Position numbers and translations under genes: made by a program. From Rickettsia typhi (lineage in GTDB: Bacteria > Pseudomonadota > Alphaproteobacteria > Rickettsiales > UBA1997), in contig CAMDAI010000047.1 of assembly GCA_945888585.1 (NCBI GenBank), positions 1 through 8,506 on the forward strand: a stretch of 8,506 bases of DNA, read 5' to 3'. A model generated the notes under the pieces. It saw only the letters and a list, made by a program, of their open reading frames with translations, had not been told where the DNA came from and did not search any database. Shown here in pieces: positions 1-6,139 of this stretch (position 1 is the stretch's first letter; each line of letters begins with the position of its first letter).

Positions 1-98
1 CTAAAAAAGAGCATGATTTATCAGTTTCTCATTCCATAGAAGAAGCTGATGAGCTTCATAAAATAAAGCGTTTAAAAAAGATTAGAGAGATCTATTAA
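1..98 (+). CDS. C-terminal end of an unidentified protein (5' truncated)
   Basis: An open frame enters from the left edge (first full codon at position 3) and stops at TAA 96-98. The visible 31 residues start KKEHDLSVSHSIEEADELHK and end in a basic stretch, KRLKKIREIY. The composition is charged and probably helical or coiled, with no membrane segment. Codon use is AT-rich like the other genes, and the stop is followed at once by an inverted repeat that could end the transcript, which supports a real gene end. I do not recognise the family, and 31 residues are too few to assign a function. It could also be a chance open frame, since it is short and has no visible start. Confidence 0.4.
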   Translation, partial: KKEHDLSVSHSIEEADELHKIKRLKKIREIY

Positions 99-148
99 AA
101 AATTTAAAACTGCCATTTCAGTAGATCTTAAGGTGTAAATTTTTTTAA
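95..148 (+). terminator. AT-rich inverted repeat, possible intrinsic terminator
   Basis: The arm TTAAAAAATTTA (95-106) is matched by the reverse-complementary arm TAAATTTTTTTAA (136-148), with one extra T. The GCC at 112-114 can also face the GGT at 132-134. The second arm contains a run of seven T, as expected for the U-tract of a terminator reading rightward, and the first arm overlaps the stop codon of the partial gene. The stem is almost all A-T and the loop is about 29 bases, so the hairpin is weaker than a classical terminator. It could be chance in AT-rich DNA. Confidence 0.35.
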
Positions 149-374
149 TTATGCCAAAGTTGATAAAGATATTTATTAGACGTTTGCTTCTTATTGCGTA
201 TGTGAAGGTAATAAAGGTCAAATCAATAAATTAATAGCCACATAATTTTTCTTTCATATTCACAATTTAAAAGGAATTGCGAAAAATATCAAAGTTGATG
301 AAATTATTTGAATATGTTTAGAAAATAAACGCCAATCTTAAAAATAACAGGTTTTTGGAATAATCAAGTTGAAT
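149..374. other. gene-poor intergenic stretch, possibly decayed coding DNA
   Basis: All six frames are broken by stops and no family was recognised. Short plus-strand segments look faintly protein-like: CVCEGNKGQINKLIAT, encoded around 197-241, and HNLKGIAKNIKVDEII, encoded around 261-308. The second recalls the helix region of some transposases, but too weakly to call. The 10-base word CAAAGTTGAT occurs at both 155-164 and 290-299. The stretch lies downstream of both the partial left gene and rdgB, so it is a convergent intergenic region that should hold both transcript ends. No strong hairpin is visible on the rdgB side. Confidence 0.4.
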
Positions 375-1001
375 TTAATTATTATTTTTTATTGTTAGCT
401 GAAGTTTATTAAAAGCTCGGGTGCGATGGCTGATTTTCTCCTTATCCTTGTAATCCATTTCGCCAAAAGTTTTATCATAACCATTTGGAATAAAAATCGG
501 ATCATAGCCAAAGCCTTTATGGCCACGAGCAGGGAAGGTTAAATGACCAGAAACTTTTCCTTCAAAAGAATTAATTTCATTTGTTTTTGGATTATAAAGT
601 GAAAGATTGCAAATAAAATGAGCATTAATTTTATCTAAATTTATATCGGCTCCTTTTTTAATTAAAGCTTCCTTGATTTTTTCAAAGGCTAAAGCAAAGT
701 TTTTGGCAAAGTCTTTTTTACCATTTTGATCAATTGCCCATCTGGCCGAATGAATTCCCGGCTCACCATTAAGAAGATCGATACATAATCCGGAATCATC
801 AGCCAAAGCAATTTCGCCGGTTTTACTGCTATAATATTTAGCTTTTATAATCGAATTTTCTTCAAAACTTTTGCCATTTTCTTCTGGCTCTTCCAGATTG
901 TAATCAATTGCTGAAATTGTTTCTATGCCAAATGGAGTAAGTAAATCAGCTATTTCAGTAACTTTACCTTTATTATTAGTAGCGATAAGAATTTTTGTCA
1001 T
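375..1001 (-). CDS. rdgB: RdgB/HAM1 family non-canonical purine NTP pyrophosphatase (XTP/dITP diphosphatase)
   Basis: This cytosolic enzyme hydrolyses dITP, XTP and ITP to the monophosphate and pyrophosphate, keeping deaminated purines out of DNA and RNA. Counted from the preferred start, the 208 residues carry the family landmarks in order: the N-terminal strand and nucleotide loop ILIATNNKGK (4-13), the acidic active-site motif ALADDSGL (65-72), PGIHSARWA (81-89), the base-specificity segment KGFGYDPIF (162-170) and the C-terminal SHR (191-193). Family proteins are usually about 195-210 residues. The same frame is open upstream to an ATG at 1073, which would add 24 Asn/Ser-rich residues not typical of the family. 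I prefer the ATG at 999-1001 because MTKILIATNN is the normal family N-terminus. The 1073 start lies only 8 bases after the uup stop and would favour translational coupling, so it stays possible. Neither start has a strong Shine-Dalgarno sequence. It is the last gene of the fsr-uup-rdgB cluster. Confidence 0.95.
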   Translation of the reverse strand: MTKILIATNNKGKVTEIADLLTPFGIETISAIDYNLEEPEENGKSFEENSIIKAKYYSSKTGEIALADDSGLCIDLLNGEPGIHSARWAIDQNGKKDFAKNFALAFEKIKEALIKKGADINLDKINAHFICNLSLYNPKTNEINSFEGKVSGHLTFPARGHKGFGYDPIFIPNGYDKTFGEMDYKDKEKISHRTRAFNKLQLTIKNNN

Positions 1002-1081
1002 AACAAGTTTATTTTTACTTACAATTGAGTTATGCAAATTACTCGGAACTAAATTTTCTGCGTCATTTGTCATAATTGTAC

Positions 1082-2893
1082 TTACAAGTTTTCTTTCATT
1101 TCTTCTAGTTCTAACCAGCGAATTTCCAGATTTTCAATTTCACAATTAATATGGGCTGATCTTAAAAAAGCCTTTTCTTTTTCTTCTACCTCTGAATTTA
1201 AAAATTCCGGATCAGAAAATCTTTCATGCAATTTTCCAGCCTCAATGCTTAAAGCTTTAATTTTGCTTGGAATATTATCAAGCTCAAATTGTAATTTATA
1301 AGTTAATTTTTTAACTGTTTTTTTATCAACTTCCTCTTTTTTAATTTCTTTTTTATCATTTTGTTCAGGTGGTTTTATAGCTTCCATATAATCACTATAG
1401 CCCCCAATATAGCATTCTACTTTTCCATCACCTTCAAAAACGATAATTTTATTAACCATTTGATCAAGAAAATCACGATCATGGCTTACCACTATCAATG
1501 TTCCGTTATAATTAGATAAAATATTTTCCAGCATATCCAAAGTGTCCATATCCAAATCATTGGTAGGCTCATCCAAAATCAAAAAATGGCCGGGATTAGC
1601 TAAAACTTTAGCTAACATTAAACGATTTTTTTGACCTCCCGAAAGAGTTGAAACTAAATCACTGGCATGTTTTGGATCAAATAAAAAATCTTTTAAATAA
1701 CCACAAATATGACGTGATTTTCCCATAACATCAACATAATCACCATTTGGGCAAAGATTTTTCCACAGACTTTCATTTGGTTTTAAACTGGATCGATTTT
1801 GATCGAAATAGGAAATATCAATATTTTTAGCTAGTTTAACTTTGCCGCTATCAGCTTTTAATTCTCCCAATAATAATTTTAGCAGACTGCTTTTTCCTGA
1901 ACCGTTTTTTCCTAAAATACCGATACGGTCGCCACGTACAATGCGAAGATTAAAATTTTCTAAAATAGTTTTTTTATTACCATCACGCTCAAATTCTTTA
2001 CCTACCTTAATAAATTCAGCCAAAACTTTGGAAGACATCTCAATTGACATGGGTTCCAGCTCAATTTTTTGCATGGTTTGACGATAAAGGCTTTGATCAG
2101 CTTTTAATTTTTCGCGTTCTGTTTTCATATCCTCCATGCGCTTAACATTTCTTTTTCTGCGCCCCGGAATGCCGCGATTGGCCCATTCAATTTCTTTCTC
2201 CAAAATTCTTTCGCGGTTTTCTAGTTCACGTCTTTCCTGATCTAAAATTACTTCCGACCAAGTTTCAAAATATCCATATCCTCCAGGACAAACTCGGATG
2301 CGGCCACGATCAAGCCAAAAAACCTTGTTAGAAATATTTTTTAAGAAAGTACGATCATGGCTGATACATAAAACTGAGCTGCGACAGGATTTAAGATAAT
2401 TTTCTAACCATTCTACCGCTTCAAAATCAAGATGGTTAGTTGGTTCATCCAGAAGTAATAAATCTGGATCCTCAAGCAACGCCTTAGCTAAAGCTGCACG
2501 ACGCAGTTGACCACCAGATAAATTTGCCATTATTTGATTAATATCAATTTCCAATGGGGTGGCTACCATATTGATTAAATAGGTGCGGTCTTCACCGGTT
2601 TTTTCTACTGCAAATCCTGAAGCAATAAATTCAGCAACGGTTTGCTCTTTTTTAAATTTTACATCTTGCTCTAAATAACCAATTTTAACACCAACATTTT
2701 GCCAACGTTTGCCGCCATCAAGCTCAACATTGCCATGAATTAAATTCATTAAAGTGGTTTTACCAGCACCATTTCTTCCAACTAAACAAATTTTATCACC
2801 AACATGAATATTAAAAGATAAATCTTCAAATAAGGGTTTTTTTCCAAAAGAGACAATTGCTTCGGAAATTGAGAGCATTAAAGGTGCAGCCAT
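1082..2893 (-). CDS. uup: ABC-F family ATPase Uup
   Basis: This is a soluble protein with two ABC ATPase domains and no membrane segments. ABC-F proteins act on ribosomes, and Uup has also been linked to DNA branch stability and transposon precise excision. Domain 1 has Walker A GRNGAGKT (39-46), signature LSGGQ (125-129), Walker B ending LLLLDEP (145-151) and the switch His179. Domain 2 has GKNGSGKS (328-335), LSGGQ (417-421), LILDEP (438-443) and His471. Both catalytic Glu residues (150 and 442) are present, so both sites should be active. The linker (about 215-300) is highly charged and includes the WANRGIPGRRKRN segment typical of Uup. A Lys/Glu-rich, probably coiled-coil C-terminal domain (about 515-603) matches the DNA-binding tail that separates Uup from EttA. 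The length of 603 is close to E. coli Uup (about 635). The start lies 11 bases after the fsr stop, so co-transcription is likely. The ATG of Met6 is an alternative start. Confidence 0.93.
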   Translation of the reverse strand: MAAPLMLSISEAIVSFGKKPLFEDLSFNIHVGDKICLVGRNGAGKTTLMNLIHGNVELDGGKRWQNVGVKIGYLEQDVKFKKEQTVAEFIASGFAVEKTGEDRTYLINMVATPLEIDINQIMANLSGGQLRRAALAKALLEDPDLLLLDEPTNHLDFEAVEWLENYLKSCRSSVLCISHDRTFLKNISNKVFWLDRGRIRVCPGGYGYFETWSEVILDQERRELENRERILEKEIEWANRGIPGRRKRNVKRMEDMKTEREKLKADQSLYRQTMQKIELEPMSIEMSSKVLAEFIKVGKEFERDGNKKTILENFNLRIVRGDRIGILGKNGSGKSSLLKLLLGELKADSGKVKLAKNIDISYFDQNRSSLKPNESLWKNLCPNGDYVDVMGKSRHICGYLKDFLFDPKHASDLVSTLSGGQKNRLMLAKVLANPGHFLILDEPTNDLDMDTLDMLENILSNYNGTLIVVSHDRDFLDQMVNKIIVFEGDGKVECYIGGYSDYMEAIKPPEQNDKKEIKKEEVDKKTVKKLTYKLQFELDNIPSKIKALSIEAGKLHERFSDPEFLNSEVEEKEKAFLRSAHINCEIENLEIRWLELEEMKENL

Positions 2894-2904
2894 TATTTTT
2901 TATG

Positions 2905-4194
2905 TTATTTTTTTTGTTTTTCGATATTATCTTTTTCAATACGCCTGTGCTTTGCACGCGGCTGAAAACCAAAGGTTTTCAACATACTAACATTAATCTT
3001 TGGAGGGGTGTTGGTATTAGGCAAGAACCATGTAAACAGGCCAATTGCAGGAAATATCGAGCAAATCTTATAAACAAATTCAATATCGGTAATATCAATT
3101 AATTTTCCTAAAGCGGCAGCACTTAACCCCGCCATTCCAAAAGCCAAGCCAAAAAATAATCCTGAGATGGTTCCAATTTTTCCCGGAATTAATTCTTGAG
3201 CGTAAACTAGAATTGCTGAAAAAGTTGAAGAAAGAATAAGGCCAATAATTACCACTAAAATTCCAGTCCAAAAAAGATTAGCATAAGGCAATATTAGAGA
3301 AAAAGGCAAAGTTCCCAATATTGAAACCCAGATAACTGGTTTACGGCCGAAGCGATCACTGATAGATCCTCCTAGTAAAGTTCCAACTGCTGAAGCTGCT
3401 AAAAAAGCAAATAAATAAATTTGAGCTTCTTGGGTAGAAACACCAAATGCATGAATTAAATAAAAAATAAAATAGCTGCTAATGCTAACCGAATAAAAAT
3501 ATTTGGAAAAAATTAAAATAACTAAAACTGCAATTGATATTTTAATTTGTTTTTTTGAAAGATGATGGTGAATTTTATGAGTATGAGCTATTCCTGCTTT
3601 TGCACCTAAATGAGCATTTTTGTACCATTTTCCGATATAAGATAAAATAAGCATGCCAATTAAAGCCAAAAGTGAAAACCAGGCAACACTTGATTGGCCA
3701 TAAGGTATGATAATAAAAGCGGCCAGAAGTGGACCAATAGCGGTTCCAGAATTTCCACCAACCTGGAAAATTGATTGAGCAAATCCGTGTTTTCCACCCG
3801 ATGCAGCTCGGGCAATGCGTGAAGATTCAGGATGAAATATTGAAGAGCCACTGCCAATTACCGCCACTGCAATTAAAACTGCAAAGAAGCTATTAGCAAT
3901 TGCCAGTAATAAAAGACCGGTAAAAGTAAATCCCATTCCAACTACTAATGAATATGGTTTTGGTTTCTTGTCAGTATAAATTCCAACCACCGGTTGAAGG
4001 ATTGATGCGGTTAGCTGAAATACTAAAGTTATCAGACCAATTTGGGTGAAGTTAAGATCAAGTGAGCTTTTTAGAATTGGGTAAATTGCTAAAATTAATG
4101 ACTGAATTATATCATTTAAAAAATGACAAAAACTTACGGCAAACAAAATTTTAAATTTAGTTTCGCTAATATTTTGGTTTATTTTATTGTTCAT
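2905..4194 (-). CDS. fsr: MFS efflux transporter, fosmidomycin-resistance (Fsr) type
   Basis: This is a 429-residue inner-membrane protein with about 12 hydrophobic segments. It resembles E. coli Fsr along nearly its whole length, for example HFLNDIIQSLILAIYP (24-39), GSGSSIFHPESSRIAR (114-129), SIFQVGGNSG (141-150), ILIFSKYFYS (226-235) and FSAILVYAQELIPG (325-338). Loop motifs are visible at GIYTDKKPKP (71-80) and SDRFGRKP (279-286), the usual MFS motif A positions. Fsr exports fosmidomycin and some other drugs by proton antiport; the substrate here is inferred from family only. The central cytoplasmic loop contains a His-rich run, HTHKIHHH (204-211), and the C-terminus carries a basic soluble tail of about 30 residues (about 398-429) beyond the last membrane segment. 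It starts 88 bases after the selO stop and ends 11 bases before uup, so it is probably the first gene of the fsr-uup-rdgB unit. Confidence 0.92.
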   Translation of the reverse strand: MNNKINQNISETKFKILFAVSFCHFLNDIIQSLILAIYPILKSSLDLNFTQIGLITLVFQLTASILQPVVGIYTDKKPKPYSLVVGMGFTFTGLLLLAIANSFFAVLIAVAVIGSGSSIFHPESSRIARAASGGKHGFAQSIFQVGGNSGTAIGPLLAAFIIIPYGQSSVAWFSLLALIGMLILSYIGKWYKNAHLGAKAGIAHTHKIHHHLSKKQIKISIAVLVILIFSKYFYSVSISSYFIFYLIHAFGVSTQEAQIYLFAFLAASAVGTLLGGSISDRFGRKPVIWVSILGTLPFSLILPYANLFWTGILVVIIGLILSSTFSAILVYAQELIPGKIGTISGLFFGLAFGMAGLSAAALGKLIDITDIEFVYKICSIFPAIGLFTWFLPNTNTPPKINVSMLKTFGFQPRAKHRRIEKDNIEKQKK

Positions 4195-4282
4195 AAATGA
4201 AGTTAATAAGAAATGCTTTTAGTTTTACTTATAGAGTTAAAAATATGAAATTTGTTTCATTGTCATCTTTATAATCAAATAA
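4195..4282 (-). promoter_or_regulatory. selO-fsr intergenic region with a small hairpin
   Basis: This 88-base gap could hold the end of selO transcription and the promoter of fsr. A perfect 6-base inverted repeat, ATGAAA (4245-4250) and TTTCAT (4255-4260) around a 4-base loop, is followed on the minus strand by a short T-run, so it might act as a weak terminator for selO. A TATAAG word on the minus strand downstream of it could be a -10 box for fsr, but I see no convincing -35 partner. The stem is short and A-T rich. Read-through from selO remains possible. Confidence 0.3.
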
Positions 4283-5707
4283 TCAAGAAGAGCAAGAAAC
4301 GCATAGGTTTTGATATTCTGTTGGAGCTGGTTTCGATAAATAATCAAATTCCTGAAATTCATCATATGGATTGTGAAGAATTTTTAATAAATCATCAATT
4401 AATTTATAATCTTGATGATCCTCCGCAGATCTAATGGCAAGTTCTGCTACCCAATTACGTAAAATAAATTTGGGATTAACTAAATTTAGCGATTCAGTTT
4501 TTTTAACATTTTGATGATAAATATTTAGCCAATTTTCGGCTTCCAATTTATTTTTAAATAAACTTAACCATTTTTCTTTATTATCAAAACTATCGGATAA
4601 ATAACGGAAGGAAAGAGTATAATCTGCCCTATTTTTATTCATTAAATTTAGCAATGAAATCCATAAATTATCTTTGGAAGAATCATTTTTTTTCAGACCA
4701 ATTTTCTGACGCATTAAAGATTTATAAGTTTTGGTAAAAATTGGTTCAAAGGTTTTTAAAATTTCTTGTGAATCTTCTGCTGAAATTAATGTTCTAAGCG
4801 CCTGAGCTAAAGCATGTAAATTCCATAATCCAATACTGGGCTGCTGATCATAAGCATATCTTCCATGAGAATCGGAATGATTACAAATAAATTCAGGATT
4901 AAAATTTTCCATAAAACCAAACGGTCCATAGTCAATTGTCAGGCCTAAAATTGACATATTATCGCTATTCATTACTCCATGACAAAATCCAATTGTCTGC
5001 CAATTGGCAATTAATTTGGCGGTGCATTTAGTAATTTCAGCAAAAAAATCAGTATATTTAGTAATTTTTGGGAAATAATTAGAAATTACATAATCTGCTA
5101 ATATTTTTACTTCATTAAATTCATTTCGATAATAAAAATGCTCAAAATTACCAAAGCGAATATGTGAAGTTGCTAATCTGGTCAATATTGCGCCCGGTTC
5201 TGGAGTTTCACGAAAAACTATTTCATTAGTGCCGATAATACATAAAGCGCGGGTGGTTGGAATTCCAAGGCCGAACATGGCTTCAGAACACAAATATTCA
5301 CGGATAGAAGATCGAAGCGCGGCGCGTCCATCACCAAATCTGGAGTAAGGAGTTTTCCCGGATCCTTTTAACTGAATATCCCATAATTGTTTATTTTTAT
5401 TTTCAACTTGGCCCAACAGCAAAGCACGGCCATCACCGAGTTGTCCAGCCCATTGACCAAATTGATGTCCAGAATAAATCATTGCCAAGCTTTCTGAGTT
5501 AGGCAATTCAATATTTCCGGAAAAATAAAGCGGAAAATTTGTGTCTTTTAGATCATCAGATTTTAAGCCGATTAATTTTGCTGCCGATGGATTTGCATGA
5601 ATTAAAAATGGTTCTTTGGCAAAAGCTTCTGCTGCCATTTTAGTGTAAAAATTTTTTGGCAAAGCAGCATAGCTGTTTTTGAAGTGTAAGTTTAATTTTC
5701 TATTCAT
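4283..5707 (-). CDS. selO: SelO (YdiU) family protein adenylyltransferase, pseudokinase fold
   Basis: SelO proteins have a kinase fold with inverted ATP binding and transfer AMP to Ser, Thr or Tyr of target proteins, with a role in redox stress in bacteria. The 474 residues match the family length (E. coli 478). Family signatures are SGHQFGQWAGQLGDGRA (79-95), KGSGKTPYSRFGDGRAALRS (114-133), REYL (136-139), HGVMNSDNMSILGLTIDYGP (243-262) and ICNHSDSHGRYAYD (274-287). By alignment to characterised SelO proteins, Lys114, Glu137, the Asp249-Asn250 pair and Asp259 fall at the nucleotide- and metal-binding or catalytic positions, so the enzyme should be active. The C-terminus ends VSCSS: Cys472 occupies the place of selenocysteine in animal SelO, and Cys275 is the likely disulfide partner described for E. 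coli. The start MNRKLNLHFKNSYAALP is normal for the family. A TATAAT box lies about 25 bases upstream. The stop is TGA at the complement of 4283-4285, which ends the protein after the conserved SS and need not be recoded. Confidence 0.96.
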   Translation of the reverse strand: MNRKLNLHFKNSYAALPKNFYTKMAAEAFAKEPFLIHANPSAAKLIGLKSDDLKDTNFPLYFSGNIELPNSESLAMIYSGHQFGQWAGQLGDGRALLLGQVENKNKQLWDIQLKGSGKTPYSRFGDGRAALRSSIREYLCSEAMFGLGIPTTRALCIIGTNEIVFRETPEPGAILTRLATSHIRFGNFEHFYYRNEFNEVKILADYVISNYFPKITKYTDFFAEITKCTAKLIANWQTIGFCHGVMNSDNMSILGLTIDYGPFGFMENFNPEFICNHSDSHGRYAYDQQPSIGLWNLHALAQALRTLISAEDSQEILKTFEPIFTKTYKSLMRQKIGLKKNDSSKDNLWISLLNLMNKNRADYTLSFRYLSDSFDNKEKWLSLFKNKLEAENWLNIYHQNVKKTESLNLVNPKFILRNWVAELAIRSAEDHQDYKLIDDLLKILHNPYDEFQEFDYLSKPAPTEYQNLCVSCSS

Positions 5708-5731
5708 AATTTTATTGTTTACTCAAATAAC

Positions 5732-5737
5732 ATTATA
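5732..5737 (-). promoter_or_regulatory. probable -10 box of the selO promoter
   Basis: The minus strand reads TATAAT here, a perfect sigma-70-type -10 hexamer preceded by TGA. It lies 24 bases before the selO ATG, leaving a short leader. No good -35 TTGACA match is seen 16-18 bases further upstream, although the area is T-rich. The hexamer sits between selO and the transposase relic. Confidence 0.4.
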
Positions 5738-5775
5738 TCAAAATTCTTGAAATTAAATGAGAAAGATGATGATGA

Positions 5776-5850
5776 TTTTTGGGAACTGTAATTGAAATGG
5801 ATGAGGCTTATTTTGGCGGTAAGGCAGAAAATAAACATATGTCTAAAAAA
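5776..5850 (+). pseudogene. fragment of an IS1595/ISXO2-type transposase
   Basis: The plus strand encodes [16 protein letters not shown] followed by AENKHMSKK. This matches the part of ISXO2-like (IS1595 family) DDE transposases around the first catalytic Asp, normally written as V-E-x-D-E-x-Y-x-G-G-K followed by NKH. The frame is closed by a stop at 5773-5775 and another at 5866-5868, so only about 25 residues remain of a protein of more than 200. A one-base shift upstream would join it to an Asp-rich segment (KDDDD, about 5763-5775) that may be more of the same relic. No terminal inverted repeats or target duplication were found. The fragment cannot be active. It abuts the glycosylase relic on its right. 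Confidence 0.6.
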
Positions 5851-6038
5851 GCCTGTACCATCCAATAATTTTTCTTCGGGTTCAATTATTTTAACTCCAC
5901 GAATTAATACTGCAGAAGGATAATTTTCATTTTCTGTAACAATATTCAAACAATAATAAATTCTATAAATCAGGTAAATATAGAGATGTCCGCCACCCAA
6001 AACATTGGTTCATTACGCTTTAAAGGGGTTAAATTATG
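5850..6038 (-). pseudogene. remnant of 3-methyladenine DNA glycosylase (Mpg/AAG family)
   Basis: Read on the minus strand, the segment gives RNEPMF in one frame and then, after an apparent one-base deletion near 5998-5999, [18 protein letters not shown], followed by [17 protein letters not shown]. This is the middle of the AAG/Mpg fold, where relatives have R-N-x-x-M-F-G, then Y-V-Y-x-I-Y-G-M-Y-Y-C-x-N, then A-V-L-I-R. Intact members remove alkylated and deaminated purines in base-excision repair. About 60 of some 190 residues remain. The N-terminal part with the catalytic Glu is gone (a stop lies upstream), the C-terminal half is cut off where the transposase fragment begins, and the Gly of the IYG motif is Arg. 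An open frame from a TTG at 6000 down to 5719 covers part of this, but its C-terminal half shows no homology and crosses the transposase relic, so I call it a pseudogene and not a 93-residue gene. Confidence 0.65.
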
Positions 6039-6139
6039 ATTTAAGATACTAAATATAAAATTTTAGAAAAATCTATTATTTTTAAAATTATCTAATTAGA
6101 ATCCTTCGCTACCACCACCGCCACCAAACCCAAAACCCA
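6039..6139 (+). promoter_or_regulatory. leader region of the autotransporter gene
   Basis: About 70 bases of very AT-rich DNA are followed by a C-rich tract. TATAAA at 6054-6059 is a possible -10 box, without a clear -35. The 6111-6139 segment consists of ACC/GCC/CCA triplets and AAACCC repeats, and contains no purine-rich Shine-Dalgarno sequence ahead of the ATG at 6140. On the minus strand the same tract reads GFGFGGGGGSEGF followed by a stop, resembling a Gly-rich protein tail, but the frame is closed about 20 residues upstream. Promoter assignment is weak. Confidence 0.25.

Noticed and set aside
151..234. 27-codon plus-strand frame starting ATG (MPKLIKIFIRRLLLIAY)
   Set aside because: It is short and has no Shine-Dalgarno sequence, and its basic-hydrophobic composition is what random AT-rich DNA gives. 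Another frame of the same bases looks equally protein-like.
925..1149. Plus-strand hydrophobic open frame opposite rdgB and the end of uup
   Set aside because: It is antisense to two well-supported genes and its hydrophobicity follows from the complementary codons. No family match was recognised.
1842..2081. Plus-strand open frame opposite uup
   Set aside because: Shadow of the uup coding sequence, with no recognisable domain.
2857..3102. Plus-strand open frame across the uup-fsr junction
   Set aside because: It is antisense to two real genes and its start lies inside uup. No domain was recognised.
4252..4434. Plus-strand open frame opposite the 3' end of selO
   Set aside because: Antisense shadow of the conserved SelO C-terminus.
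5719..6000. 93-codon minus-strand open frame starting at TTG 6000
   Set aside because: Its first half is a glycosylase fragment that continues upstream in another frame, and its second half runs antisense through the transposase scrap without homology. It is treated as part of a pseudogene.
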